Positions 1-6,583 of a stretch of DNA of 8,182 nucleotides are shown piece by piece (the first letter of the stretch is position 1; each line of letters opens with the position of its first letter). The stretch lies in NCBI GenBank assembly GCA_036392375.1, contig DASVYC010000007.1:1-8182 (forward strand), read 5' to 3'. Both the position numbers and the translations under genes were made by a program. Source of the stretch: JAFEBO01 sp036392375. GTDB taxonomy: Bacteria > Planctomycetota > Phycisphaerae > Phycisphaerales > UBA1924. Below the pieces are notes generated by a model that was given only the letters and a program-made list of their open reading frames with translations, searched no databases and was not told where the DNA came from.

Positions 1-1199
1 CGGAAACACAGTTCGTCGCCGACCGCGTCAACCGCAAGAAGCTCCTCATCGTCACCCAGTTCGCGATGATGCTGATCGCGATCGCGTTCTTCGTGGTTGT
101 GAAGCTCTACGGCCACCAGCTCAGCGACGCCGATGCCGACAAGGACGCGGTGCGCGTGCTCCTGAACTGGATGCTTGGGCTCTCGCTGCTGCAGGGCATC
201 GTGGCGGCGTTCAACAACCCGGCCTGGCAGGTGATGATCCCGCGCCTGGTGCCACGCTCGGACCTCGTGCGCGCGATCACGCTGCAGGGCATCTCGTTCA
301 ACGCCGCCCGGGCGGTCGGTCCGGCGATCGCGGGGATCCTGCTGGCGAAGGCGGGCGGTGAGTGGCTCTTCGCGGTGAACGCGATCTCGTTTATCGGCGT
401 GATGTGCGCGGTGATGACCACGCCCGACGCACCGGCGCCGACTCGCGACGGCAAGCTCACCGACATCTCGGTGATCATCGCCGACGTCAAGCACTCCTTC
501 GGCTTTATGTACCACAACAAGGGCGCCCGGGCGGCCCTGCTCGCGGTCGTGACGTTTGCGGTCTTCGGCACGCCAATCCTGCGGTTCCTGCCGCTGTTCG
601 TGACCGAGGTCTACCAGATGCAGGAGAAGACTTTCGGCCTCCTGACCGGCGTCATGGGGGTCGGCGCGGTGGTCGGCGGGCTGGCGATGCGTTGGGTGCC
701 GCGGTGGTACCCCAAGCACCATTTCATCCCGCTCTCGATCTTCCTGGGCGGCCTGTCCATCCTCGCGTTCTCGCTCGCGCAGAACGTGTGGGTGGCCGGC
801 ATCATCATGGCGTTCGTCGGCGTGTTTTGGATGTGGTCGTTCAACTCCGCGATGTCCGCCCTGCAGCTTCTGGTCGAGGACTCGCTGCGCGGACGCGTGA
901 TGGCGGTCTGCAACGTCATCTCGCTCGGGCTCATGCCCGTCGGGCCCTACTTCGCGAGCTTCGCCGGCGAGGGGATCGCGGCGGCCGTCGAGCACTGGAC
1001 GCCCGACTGGTGGTTCCGTGGCCTCGCGCCGCAGGCGGGGATCGCGGTGTGCGCGCTCGTGCTGCTCGCCGCCGGCGTAGTCATGGTGATCTGGCGCACC
1101 CCCGAAGTGGACGGCCTCAAGCCCGGCGACGAGGGATTCGAGCGTCGGCCCGGATTCGTGCGCGGCCTCACCGCGGCCTCGCACCGCCCCCGGGGCTGA
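1..1199 (+). CDS. MFS exporter, EntS/MFS_3-like (5' end missing)
   Basis: This is a proton-driven inner-membrane transporter of the major facilitator superfamily. The family members it most resembles (enterobactin exporter EntS and relatives, MFS_3) export siderophores, drugs or other small molecules; the substrate here is unknown. The reading frame is open from base 3 and gives 398 visible residues ending in TGA. The first residues carry the cytoplasmic loop 2-3 signature (ADRVNRKK, about residues 6-13), so only the start and TM1-TM2, perhaps 60 residues, are missing. Family hallmarks follow: NNPAWQVMIP (71-80) and NAARAVGPAIAG (100-111), then repeated hydrophobic spans up to a last one near 1040-1095 and a charged cytoplasmic tail. 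An ATG at 66 lies inside the third helix and is not the start. In the loop motif the usual glycine four residues before the Asp reads as Gln. The gene converges on the PilZ gene 46 bp away, with no clear terminator between them. Confidence 0.85.
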   Translation, partial: ETQFVADRVNRKKLLIVTQFAMMLIAIAFFVVVKLYGHQLSDADADKDAVRVLLNWMLGLSLLQGIVAAFNNPAWQVMIPRLVPRSDLVRAITLQGISFNAARAVGPAIAGILLAKAGGEWLFAVNAISFIGVMCAVMTTPDAPAPTRDGKLTDISVIIADVKHSFGFMYHNKGARAALLAVVTFAVFGTPILRFLPLFVTEVYQMQEKTFGLLTGVMGVGAVVGGLAMRWVPRWYPKHHFIPLSIFLGGLSILAFSLAQNVWVAGIIMAFVGVFWMWSFNSAMSALQLLVEDSLRGRVMAVCNVISLGLMPVGPYFASFAGEGIAAAVEHWTPDWWFRGLAPQAGIAVCALVLLAAGVVMVIWRTPEVDGLKPGDEGFERRPGFVRGLTAASHRPRG

Positions 1200-1245
1200 G
1201 CCAGGCCCAGCCTCGTTCGCGGTGTGGATTACGAGCACCCTCGCG

Positions 1246-1797
1246 TCAACGCTGCGGGAACGAGCCCTCGTACCGCGCGAGGGCCGAGAGCAGCTTGCCC
1301 GCGCTGGCCGCGTCCTTCGCCTCCCCCGCGAGTTGCGCAAGTTTCTCGGCCAGACGCCGGATGTCTTCCCACGGGACCGGCCCCGCGGGCTTCGCAGCCG
1401 TTTCTTCGGCCTTGGCACCCAGAGCTGTGGGATCGATCGGGTGATCGAGCTTGACTCCCACCTCGTGGACGCGTCCGGAAACATGCTCGCACCGCATCAC
1501 CTTGCCGGTCACCGACATCTGCTCGCCGTCGCGCGTGCGGAGCGTGGCGGAGATCGCCGAACCCGGATACAGGAACGAACAGTGCAGGAACGCCATCCCG
1601 CCCGGCGACAGGTCCACGGGCGGAACGGTGTGCGTCTGCACGTCGCCGCTTGGGCCACGCACCTCGATGGTGATGTCAGGCAGACGCGAAGCGTCATGGC
1701 GGGCCTCGGAGCGTTTGCGGCGGTCCGGCGCGTGGGCCGAGCGAAGCTTGATCGCTTCGACGACCTTCTTCTTCTCGTTTTCGTTGAGAAGTGCGAT
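1246..1797 (-). CDS. PilZ-domain protein A, apparent ATC start
   Basis: Probable cytoplasmic cyclic-di-GMP receptor; the output partner is unknown. Read from an ATC at 1797-1795 it has 183 residues and aligns without a gap, end to end, with the upstream paralogue (about 107/183 identical by hand count). PilZ motifs are RxxxR (R29-S-E-A-R33) and DxSxxG (D62 to G67), followed by beta-strand-like sequence to about residue 123. A variable linker (about 124-137) leads to a helical tail (138-176) with conserved PW.DIRRL. No ATG, GTG or TTG occurs in frame between the upstream in-frame stop (1848-1846) and 1683. The first conventional candidates are a CTG at 1683 and a GTG at 1662; both would remove the RxxxR arginines. 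A strong GGAGG sits 7 nt before the ATC. The family is fairly sure; the start is inferred from homology and spacing. A damaged start or a sequencing error is the alternative. Confidence 0.8.
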   Translation of the reverse strand: MALLNENEKKKVVEAIKLRSAHAPDRRKRSEARHDASRLPDITIEVRGPSGDVQTHTVPPVDLSPGGMAFLHCSFLYPGSAISATLRTRDGEQMSVTGKVMRCEHVSGRVHEVGVKLDHPIDPTALGAKAEETAAKPAGPVPWEDIRRLAEKLAQLAGEAKDAASAGKLLSALARYEGSFPQR

Positions 1798-1809
1798 GGC
1801 AATTCCTCC
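1795..1809 (-). promoter_or_regulatory. Shine-Dalgarno and ATC start of PilZ gene A
   Basis: Read on the minus strand, GGAGG (1809-1805) is followed by seven bases and then ATC (1797-1795). The bases directly before the start, TGCC, are the same as before the ATG of the paralogue (2587-2585). An ATT at 1803-1801 is also in frame, but it lies only one base after GGAGG, too close for normal initiation. This site decides the start of the gene. Confidence 0.6.
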
Positions 1810-2035
1810 AAGGGGTGTGACCGTCCACCAATACGTCCCGCAGTGTCATCGGGGAGACTCAGTCCTTGGCGAAGCGTGAGCCGCGCGGGCCGTGTGAAAC
1901 CGCGTAGCCGGGGCAGCTCGGGCAAGATGTAAGGGCTGGAACGGGCCGAGAACCCCCGATATCGGTAGTTCTGCCAGGCAACGCTGGCCGCGACCTTTCC
2001 GGGTCAGAAGCGGCGGAACGCGGCGCCACAGGCCG
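1798..2035. other. Spacer between the two PilZ genes
   Basis: This is 238 bp without a supported gene. It holds the ribosome-binding site of PilZ gene A at its left end, a 22-bp dyad (1950-1971) and a small potential hairpin GCCAG/CTGGC (1973-1977 with 1984-1988, loop of six). No T-rich terminator follows the stop of PilZ gene B, so read-through from B into A is possible. The length is also enough for a separate promoter for gene A, but I cannot identify one. Confidence 0.5.
1950..1971. repeat. 22-bp imperfect palindrome between PilZ genes
   Basis: The centre is a perfect 10-bp palindrome, CCGATATCGG (1956-1965). Outer arms GAAC (1950-1953) and GTTC (1968-1971) match after a two-base mismatch on each side, so 18 of 22 positions pair. 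This is the size and symmetry of a binding site for a dimeric regulator. It lies about 65 bp downstream of the stop of gene B and about 150 bp upstream of the start of gene A. No regulator is encoded nearby and the role is inferred. Confidence 0.35.
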
Positions 2036-2587
2036 CTAGCGACCGCGCAAGGCCCGCTGGTACATCGATAGCGCGACCACGAGCTTGCTCGCCGCGCTCG
2101 CGTCCCGGGCCTCCGTCGCGAGTTGCGTCAGCTTCTCGGAGAGTCGGCGGATGTCCGACCAGGGAATCGGGCCCGCGAGGGCCGCCCCGGCCGGGTCGCT
2201 CTCGGTGACAAAGTCCAACGGATCGATCCGCTGATCGAGCTTGACGCCGATCTCGTGGTACCGCCCCGAAACGTGCTCGCACCGGCGCACCTTTCCGATC
2301 AGGCTCAGCGGCTCGCCCTCGCGAGACCGGAGCGTGACTGTGATCGGCGAGCCAGGGTACACAAACGACGAATGCAGGAACGCAAACCCGCTGGGGGACA
2401 GATCGACGGGAGCGACGCTGTATTTCTGCGTCTGGCCGCTCGGCCCGCGCACCTCGATCGTGACATCGGGAAGGCTTGAGGCGTCCACACGCGTCTCGTT
2501 GCGTCGGCGGCGTTCGGGCGCCGCCGCGGAGCGCTGCTTCACCGTATCGACCAGCCGGCGTTTGTCTTGTTCGTTGATCGGTGCCAT
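2036..2587 (-). CDS. PilZ-domain protein B
   Basis: Probable cytoplasmic cyclic-di-GMP-binding protein of 183 residues; target process unknown. RxxxR is R29-N-E-T-R33, followed by the beta-barrel motif DLSPSG (D62-G67). Conserved beta-strand sequence continues through RRCEHVSGRYHEIGVKLD (101-118). The C-terminal part (138-176, from GPIPWSDIRRL) is predicted helical by its heptad-like Leu/Ala pattern and is also kept in paralogue A. An N-terminal basic region (8-33) precedes the barrel, as in many PilZ proteins, where the RxxxR loop folds over the ligand. The start ATG (2587-2585) follows GGGGG with six bases between. It is transcribed away from ispG and is the first of the tandem pair, most simply explained by an old local duplication. 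No cyclase or phosphodiesterase is in the window. Confidence 0.85.
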   Translation of the reverse strand: MAPINEQDKRRLVDTVKQRSAAAPERRRRNETRVDASSLPDVTIEVRGPSGQTQKYSVAPVDLSPSGFAFLHSSFVYPGSPITVTLRSREGEPLSLIGKVRRCEHVSGRYHEIGVKLDQRIDPLDFVTESDPAGAALAGPIPWSDIRRLSEKLTQLATEARDASAASKLVVALSMYQRALRGR

Positions 2588-2642
2588 GGCATACCCCCGG
2601 AGCTGTCTTCATCGCTCCCGGCAGATCGGAACGCCTCGCATT

Positions 2643-2661
2643 CGGAATGAGCGCGATTCCG
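2643..2661. repeat. Short inverted repeat CGGAAT/ATTCCG
   Basis: CGGAAT (2643-2648) and ATTCCG (2656-2661) are perfect inverted arms around a 7-base centre. It sits about 55-75 bp upstream of the PilZ gene B start, a fitting place for an operator. A six-base arm could also occur by chance. Confidence 0.2.
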
Positions 2662-2712
2662 CACATGGAAGACTGTTCGGATTTCGCGGGCTGTGGGGTA
2701 GAAGCACCACCT

Positions 2713-2739
2713 CCCCGCGTTTGGGTGGGCTTCGCGGGG
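2713..2739. repeat. GC-rich inverted repeat CCCCGCG/CGCGGGG
   Basis: Perfect 7-bp arms (2713-2719 and 2733-2739) surround a 13-base loop. It could form a hairpin in a transcript of either strand or be a protein site. There is no T tract, so it is not a standard terminator. In DNA this GC-rich a chance origin is possible. Confidence 0.25.
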
Positions 2740-2926
2740 TCATTGCGGGTCCCGCCGAAGCAATCGTGTCGCCGAGAACCACGAGACTCGGCAATGTTGG
2801 GAAACGACGGATGAACCGGGCGACATCTCTCATGCACGGGCCCGGAGCGCGGTCGCGAGCCTCGATGTCCCTTCCCTATCCAGGCTGCTTCGAACTAGGT
2901 GGCCTTCAGGGACATAAAGTTGTCCG

Positions 2927-4234
2927 ATGCAACCCCGCCGCCCGACCCGTCAAGTAACTATCGGTGACTCCCGCGTTGGCTTTGTCCAGATCGGCGGCGG
3001 GCTCCCCCACCGTGACGGCACCCCCACCACCCCCGCCCCGGTCAGCGTCCAAACCATGACCTCGGGGTACACGCACGAGATTGACAAGTGCGTCGCCGAG
3101 ATCCACAAGCTCGCGAGCGCCGGAGCCCAGATCGTCCGCGTCGCGGTGCCGGAGAAGAAAGACACCGACGCGCTGAAGCACATCATCCCACAGGTGAACG
3201 TGCCGATCGTGGCCGACGTGCACTTCCATTTCCAGCGAGCTCTCGAAGCCGTCGAGTCCGGCGTTCACAAGATCCGCCTGAACCCCGGCAACATCAACGA
3301 CCGCCAGCAGGTGATCGACGTCATTCAGGCTTGCAAGGCCCGCAAGCTGCCCATCCGCGTGGGCGTGAACGAGGGCTCGATCATCGAGCGCAAGGACAAG
3401 CAGAAACGCCAGAAAGAGCTGGGCGCGGTCTTCAGCGATCACAAGCACGGCTACCTGCTGGCCATCATGATCGCCAAGCTCGAGGAATACCTCGATATCT
3501 TCTACGAGCAGGACTTCCACGACATCGTCATCAGCGCCAAGTCGATGGACGCCTCGCTCGTCATCGATGCGTACACCGAGATCTCCAAGCGCTTCGATCA
3601 CCCGCTGCACCTGGGTGTGACCCACGCCGGACCCAAGGAAACCGGCACCATCCGCAGTGTCGTCGCCCTCGGCGGCCTGCTCATCAACGGCATCGGCGAC
3701 ACCGTCCGCATCTCCTACGCCAACGACCCGATCTATGAGGTGCAGGACGGGCTCGAGCTTCTCTACTGCCTCGGGCTTAAGGAGCGCGTGGGCGTTGATC
3801 TCATCGCGTGCCCGACGTGCGGCCGCATCCAGGTGGACCTGTTCACACTCATCCAAGACGTCCGTAAGGCTCTGGCCGAGAAGGTCACCGTCCCGATGAA
3901 AGTTGCCGTCATGGGCTGCATCGTGAACGGCCCGGGCGAGGCCGAGGGAGCCGATGTCGCGGTCTTTGCGGGCGACCGGCGCGGCATTATCTACGTGCAG
4001 GGTGAAAGAGTGGCCAACGTTCCCGAAGAAGAGATTCTGGGGAGGTTGCTCACCGAATGCTTGCAGTTCCAGGACAAGGTGAAGCGGGGCGAGGCCAAGC
4101 TGGGCGAGAAGAAGGTGGAGATCGTGCCGCCGGATCCGCTGGGCAATTTGGGCAGCGGGTGGGAGAAGATGGCGGCGGAGCGGATCAAGACTGGCGACAA
4201 GCCCATCGGCCTGACCGTGGGCGCGACCCGCTGA
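2927..4234 (+). CDS. ispG: 4-hydroxy-3-methylbut-2-enyl diphosphate synthase
   Basis: IspG (GcpE) is a [4Fe-4S] enzyme of the MEP pathway. In the cytoplasm it reductively converts 2-C-methyl-D-erythritol 2,4-cyclodiphosphate to HMBPP, using ferredoxin or flavodoxin. The 435-residue product has an N-terminal TIM barrel with VADVHFHFQRAL (95-106) and KIRLNPGNIN (115-124). The C-terminal cluster domain has three cysteine ligands, C295 and C298 (CPTCGR) and C331 (MGCIVNGPGE), and the conserved acidic E338. The spacings match the E. coli family pattern from memory. An in-frame TAA at 2915 makes ATG 2927 the first possible start. No good Shine-Dalgarno is close to it; an AGGGA lies about 14 bases upstream. 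About 35 residues at the C terminus (from roughly 401) extend past the E. coli enzyme end and are probably flexible. A hydrolase gene follows after 20 bp. Confidence 0.95.
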   Translation: MQPRRPTRQVTIGDSRVGFVQIGGGLPHRDGTPTTPAPVSVQTMTSGYTHEIDKCVAEIHKLASAGAQIVRVAVPEKKDTDALKHIIPQVNVPIVADVHFHFQRALEAVESGVHKIRLNPGNINDRQQVIDVIQACKARKLPIRVGVNEGSIIERKDKQKRQKELGAVFSDHKHGYLLAIMIAKLEEYLDIFYEQDFHDIVISAKSMDASLVIDAYTEISKRFDHPLHLGVTHAGPKETGTIRSVVALGGLLINGIGDTVRISYANDPIYEVQDGLELLYCLGLKERVGVDLIACPTCGRIQVDLFTLIQDVRKALAEKVTVPMKVAVMGCIVNGPGEAEGADVAVFAGDRRGIIYVQGERVANVPEEEILGRLLTECLQFQDKVKRGEAKLGEKKVEIVPPDPLGNLGSGWEKMAAERIKTGDKPIGLTVGATR

Positions 4235-4254
4235 GCACCAGCGTGGGCACACAC

Positions 4255-5115
4255 ATGAACGACGCAAGGGACGCTCGGCGACTCTCTCCCCTGCGGCGGC
4301 TGGGTCGCGGCATCCGGTTCGCGGGCTGCACGCTGGGCGCCGCCGTCACGTGGCCGGTGTGCCGATTCGTGCGCGGGCCCCAGCAGGCTCCGGAGGACAG
4401 CGCGGTCGAACGCGCAACACGGGCCCGCGACGCGCTGGGCCGTATCCGTGCGGCTCGCCTCGCGGCACGCGGACGCCTCGATCGACCCGTGCTCATCCTC
4501 AGCGGCTACCGCGCACCGGGGGTCATGGGCGGCAACATGGCCCGACGTGTCGCGTGGCTGTTGGGAGCGCCGATCGACGACTTCCGCATGATCTCGTACC
4601 CGCACATGGGCGATCTTGATCGCGTCGCCCACACCGTGGATCGCATCCTGCGTCGGGAGTTCCCAACCGACCAGGAGTTTGACGTCGTCGGCATCTCGAT
4701 GGGCGGCTTGATCGCGCGGATGCTGGCGGCCGACGACTACGCACGCGAGCGCGGGCTGCAGCGCCTGCGGATGAAGAACCTGTTCACGATGGCGACGCCG
4801 CATCTCGGAGCAAAGATCGCCGCCCACATCCACGTGGACAAGGCGGCGACCGAGATGCAGATTGGTTCGCCGCGACTGGCGTGGCTGAACGCTTTGCCGC
4901 GGGACTACGCCCTGCACTGCTACGCGATCCTAAACGACATCACGGTCGGGGCGAAACAGACGTCGGTGCACGGCGAGCATCCGATGTGGGTACGCGGCAC
5001 GCCCTTGTTCAGCCACAGCCTGATCACCGAGCACCCGCTCGTGGTGCTCGATGTGGCGGCGCGGATCGCCGGCGTTGAGGGTGTGTTGGAGAAGTCGCCC
5101 CCGCCGGGGGATTGA
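4255..5115 (+). CDS. Alpha/beta-hydrolase (esterase/lipase-like)
   Basis: Predicted serine hydrolase of 286 residues acting on an unknown ester or lipid. The nucleophile elbow is GISMG, with Ser148. An early strand and turn (VLILSGYRAPG, 79-89) is placed like the oxyanion region of lipases. The rest of the triad is less sure: D228 (AILND) is a candidate acid and H254 or H260 (FSHSLITEHPLVV) the base. Residues 1-75 are rich in Arg; a moderately hydrophobic stretch at about 20-38 could be a membrane anchor. FAGC (22-25) is a poor lipobox with no proper signal before it. The frame is open upstream into ispG, but ATG 4255 removes that overlap. A GTG at 4243 is an alternative start; neither has a strong Shine-Dalgarno. 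The 20-bp gap after ispG implies co-transcription, but no functional link to isoprenoids is shown. Confidence 0.75.
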   Translation: MNDARDARRLSPLRRLGRGIRFAGCTLGAAVTWPVCRFVRGPQQAPEDSAVERATRARDALGRIRAARLAARGRLDRPVLILSGYRAPGVMGGNMARRVAWLLGAPIDDFRMISYPHMGDLDRVAHTVDRILRREFPTDQEFDVVGISMGGLIARMLAADDYARERGLQRLRMKNLFTMATPHLGAKIAAHIHVDKAATEMQIGSPRLAWLNALPRDYALHCYAILNDITVGAKQTSVHGEHPMWVRGTPLFSHSLITEHPLVVLDVAARIAGVEGVLEKSPPPGD

Positions 5116-5183
5116 AGATCCGGGTCCTTAGAGAATGGGGCAATCGAGGTAAGCGTTACGAGTTGCGCTGAGGTTCGCGTTCG

Positions 5184-5215
5184 CACTGCCCAACCGCCGA
5201 GCCGGTTGGGCAGTG
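5184..5215. terminator. Perfect hairpin in convergent gap (likely bidirectional terminator)
   Basis: CACTGCCCAACCG (5184-5196) and CGGTTGGGCAGTG (5203-5215) form a 13-bp perfect stem with a 6-base loop (CCGAGC). It lies between the stop of the hydrolase gene (5115, plus strand) and the stop of the ABC permease gene (5228, minus strand), where a two-way terminator is expected. No T run follows on either strand, so it is not a classical intrinsic terminator; it may block exonucleases or act with Rho. The remaining bases of the gap show no other feature. Confidence 0.6.
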
Positions 5216-5227
5216 GCACCCGATGAG

Positions 5228-6571
5228 TTAATGGGCGCTCGCGTTCCGGCGGAACATCATCGCGCCGAGGGCGAAGCCGACGGCACCAATGGCGAGCAGC
5301 ACGCCGCAGGGCAGCATCATCTCCGAGAGTGACATCGAGCGCCAGGTGGCGCCCTCGACGGCACGCACCGCCCAACTGAACGGGCTGATTCCGCTGATCG
5401 TCTGCATGATCTTGGGCATGATGAAGACCGGGATGGTGCCGCCGCCGATCATGGCGAGCACAAGAACGACGGCACGCCCCATACCGCCCGAGCCGTCGCT
5501 GGCACGCCCGATGACTGCCAGGAACATCATCAAACCAACGAATCCGAGCGAGGCGCACGTGGTCGCCAGCAGGAGCATCAAGGGCTCGGGCACGCGGACC
5601 GCGAACACAAGCGCGAACACCCCGATCAGCAGCCACTGCACCGCCATGCACGAGGCGAAGCCCGCCAGCGACTTGCCCGCGATGATGGCGCGGGTCGAGA
5701 GCGGCGAGCACATCAGTCGCACGAGCGTGCCGCGCTGGCGATCGACGGCGAGCGTACCCACGAACGCGGTCACGCAGCCCATCAGACCCCAGACGATGCC
5801 CTGCGGGAGCGACACCTCGTACGAGTTCGTTGGACCGCTGCGCTGACGCTGAAGCTGCTCCAGCTCGATCTGCACCGGACGGAAATTGTCCATGCCCGTG
5901 CCAAGACCGCCCGATGCGGCCCCTTCTTGTGTAGGCTGCTGGGCCGCACGGCGCGCGTTGTCGGCGAGCAGGCCCTCGATGCCGGTCAGAAACGTGTTGA
6001 AGACGAACTTGCGGGTCGGGTCCGTCTCCTGCGATTGATCGATCGACGCTCGAGCCTTGGCGAGCTGCTTCTTCATCGAATCGGTGTTGCTGAAGGAGCG
6101 GGTCATCCCCTTAAAGGCAAGCTCGGTGAGGCGGCCTTCGAGGAGCCCCGTCTCGCCCCGTCGGCTGGGATCAACGTAGCCACGCACGGTCGGGCCCGTG
6201 CCGGTGGCGAACAGGTCCTCGAACTTGGCGTTGAAGTCCTCGGGAATCACGACACAGGCGACGAGTTCGCCTTTGCGGACTTTGTCCTGAGCCGTCGCGA
6301 CGTCGTCGAAACGGGTCACATGGAAGCCGTCGAGCTTGGCGAGATCGTCGGCGAACGCGGATGCGCTGGCGCTCTTGTCGAGCTGCACGATGCCGAGCTC
6401 GATCTTGCCGGTCTCGCCGCCCCCGGCCCCCCCGAAGACCCAGCCGAAGAAGATCGCGAAGATGAGCGGAAAGACGAACGTAAAGAACGCGTCGAGCTTG
6501 TCGCGCATCAAAAGCTTGAGATCGGTGGCGGCGATCGCGACGGCGGCGGAGATGGATTGAAAGATGCTCAT
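5228..6571 (-). CDS. ABC-2 type transporter permease
   Basis: This is the inner-membrane subunit of an ABC exporter (ABC-2 family, YbhR/NatB-like layout), 447 residues. TM1 is at about 29-47. A large extracytoplasmic domain follows (about 50-255), rich in charged residues, with a Gln/Gly-rich low-complexity stretch near 210-245. A second hydrophobic block begins near 257-275. The cytoplasmic signature DRQRGTLVRLMCSP (277-290) is the family's usual E-x-RGT-x-x-x-L-x-x-x-P loop. Further spans lie near 302-325, 330-354, 366-386 and 420-440, giving six in total. The ATG (6571-6569) is 12 bp after the stop of the ATPase gene with only a weak GAG upstream, so translation is probably coupled. Substrates of this family include drugs, ions and polysaccharides; this one cannot be predicted. 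A full six-helix subunit suggests a homodimer with two ATPases. Confidence 0.88.
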   Translation of the reverse strand: MSIFQSISAAVAIAATDLKLLMRDKLDAFFTFVFPLIFAIFFGWVFGGAGGGETGKIELGIVQLDKSASASAFADDLAKLDGFHVTRFDDVATAQDKVRKGELVACVVIPEDFNAKFEDLFATGTGPTVRGYVDPSRRGETGLLEGRLTELAFKGMTRSFSNTDSMKKQLAKARASIDQSQETDPTRKFVFNTFLTGIEGLLADNARRAAQQPTQEGAASGGLGTGMDNFRPVQIELEQLQRQRSGPTNSYEVSLPQGIVWGLMGCVTAFVGTLAVDRQRGTLVRLMCSPLSTRAIIAGKSLAGFASCMAVQWLLIGVFALVFAVRVPEPLMLLLATTCASLGFVGLMMFLAVIGRASDGSGGMGRAVVLVLAMIGGGTIPVFIMPKIMQTISGISPFSWAVRAVEGATWRSMSLSEMMLPCGVLLAIGAVGFALGAMMFRRNASAH

Positions 6572-6583
6572 CTCGTGCTGACA

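Larger units (their letters stand above)
2588..2926. other. Divergent spacer between PilZ gene B and ispG
   Basis: This is 339 bp that should hold the promoters of both flanking units. No coding frame here looks real: the open frames have no recognisable protein features and no good ribosome-binding site. Visible structure consists of two short inverted repeats, listed separately. A weak -10-like CATAAA (2913-2918) lies just before the ispG ATG without a convincing -35. No tRNA or known riboswitch pattern was recognised. Confidence 0.5.

Noticed and set aside
362..1444. Plus-strand open frame of 360 codons overlapping the MFS gene
   Set aside because: Arg/Ala/Gly-rich out-of-frame translation of the MFS gene that runs into the convergent PilZ gene; no recognisable motif.
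1222..1932. Plus-strand frame of 236 codons opposite PilZ gene A
   Set aside because: Shadow of PilZ gene A; the minus-strand product has a clear paralogue and motifs, this one has none.
2004..2837. Minus-strand frame of 277 codons around PilZ gene B
   Set aside because: Out-of-frame translation of PilZ gene B plus its upstream spacer, Arg-rich and without family features.
4057..4254. Upstream extension of the hydrolase frame into ispG
   Set aside because: It would overlap the last 178 bases of ispG and has shadow-like composition; ATG 4255 gives a normal short gap.
2906..4267. Long open frame of 453 codons on the minus strand opposite ispG
   Set aside because: It is the antisense of ispG, with a composition typical of reverse-strand shadows in GC-rich genes and no domain; ispG has all catalytic residues.
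4318..4332. Possible lipoprotein signal (FAGC) in the hydrolase
   Set aside because: The -3 residue is Phe, the hydrophobic stretch lies after the Cys rather than before it, and about 20 Arg-rich residues precede it.
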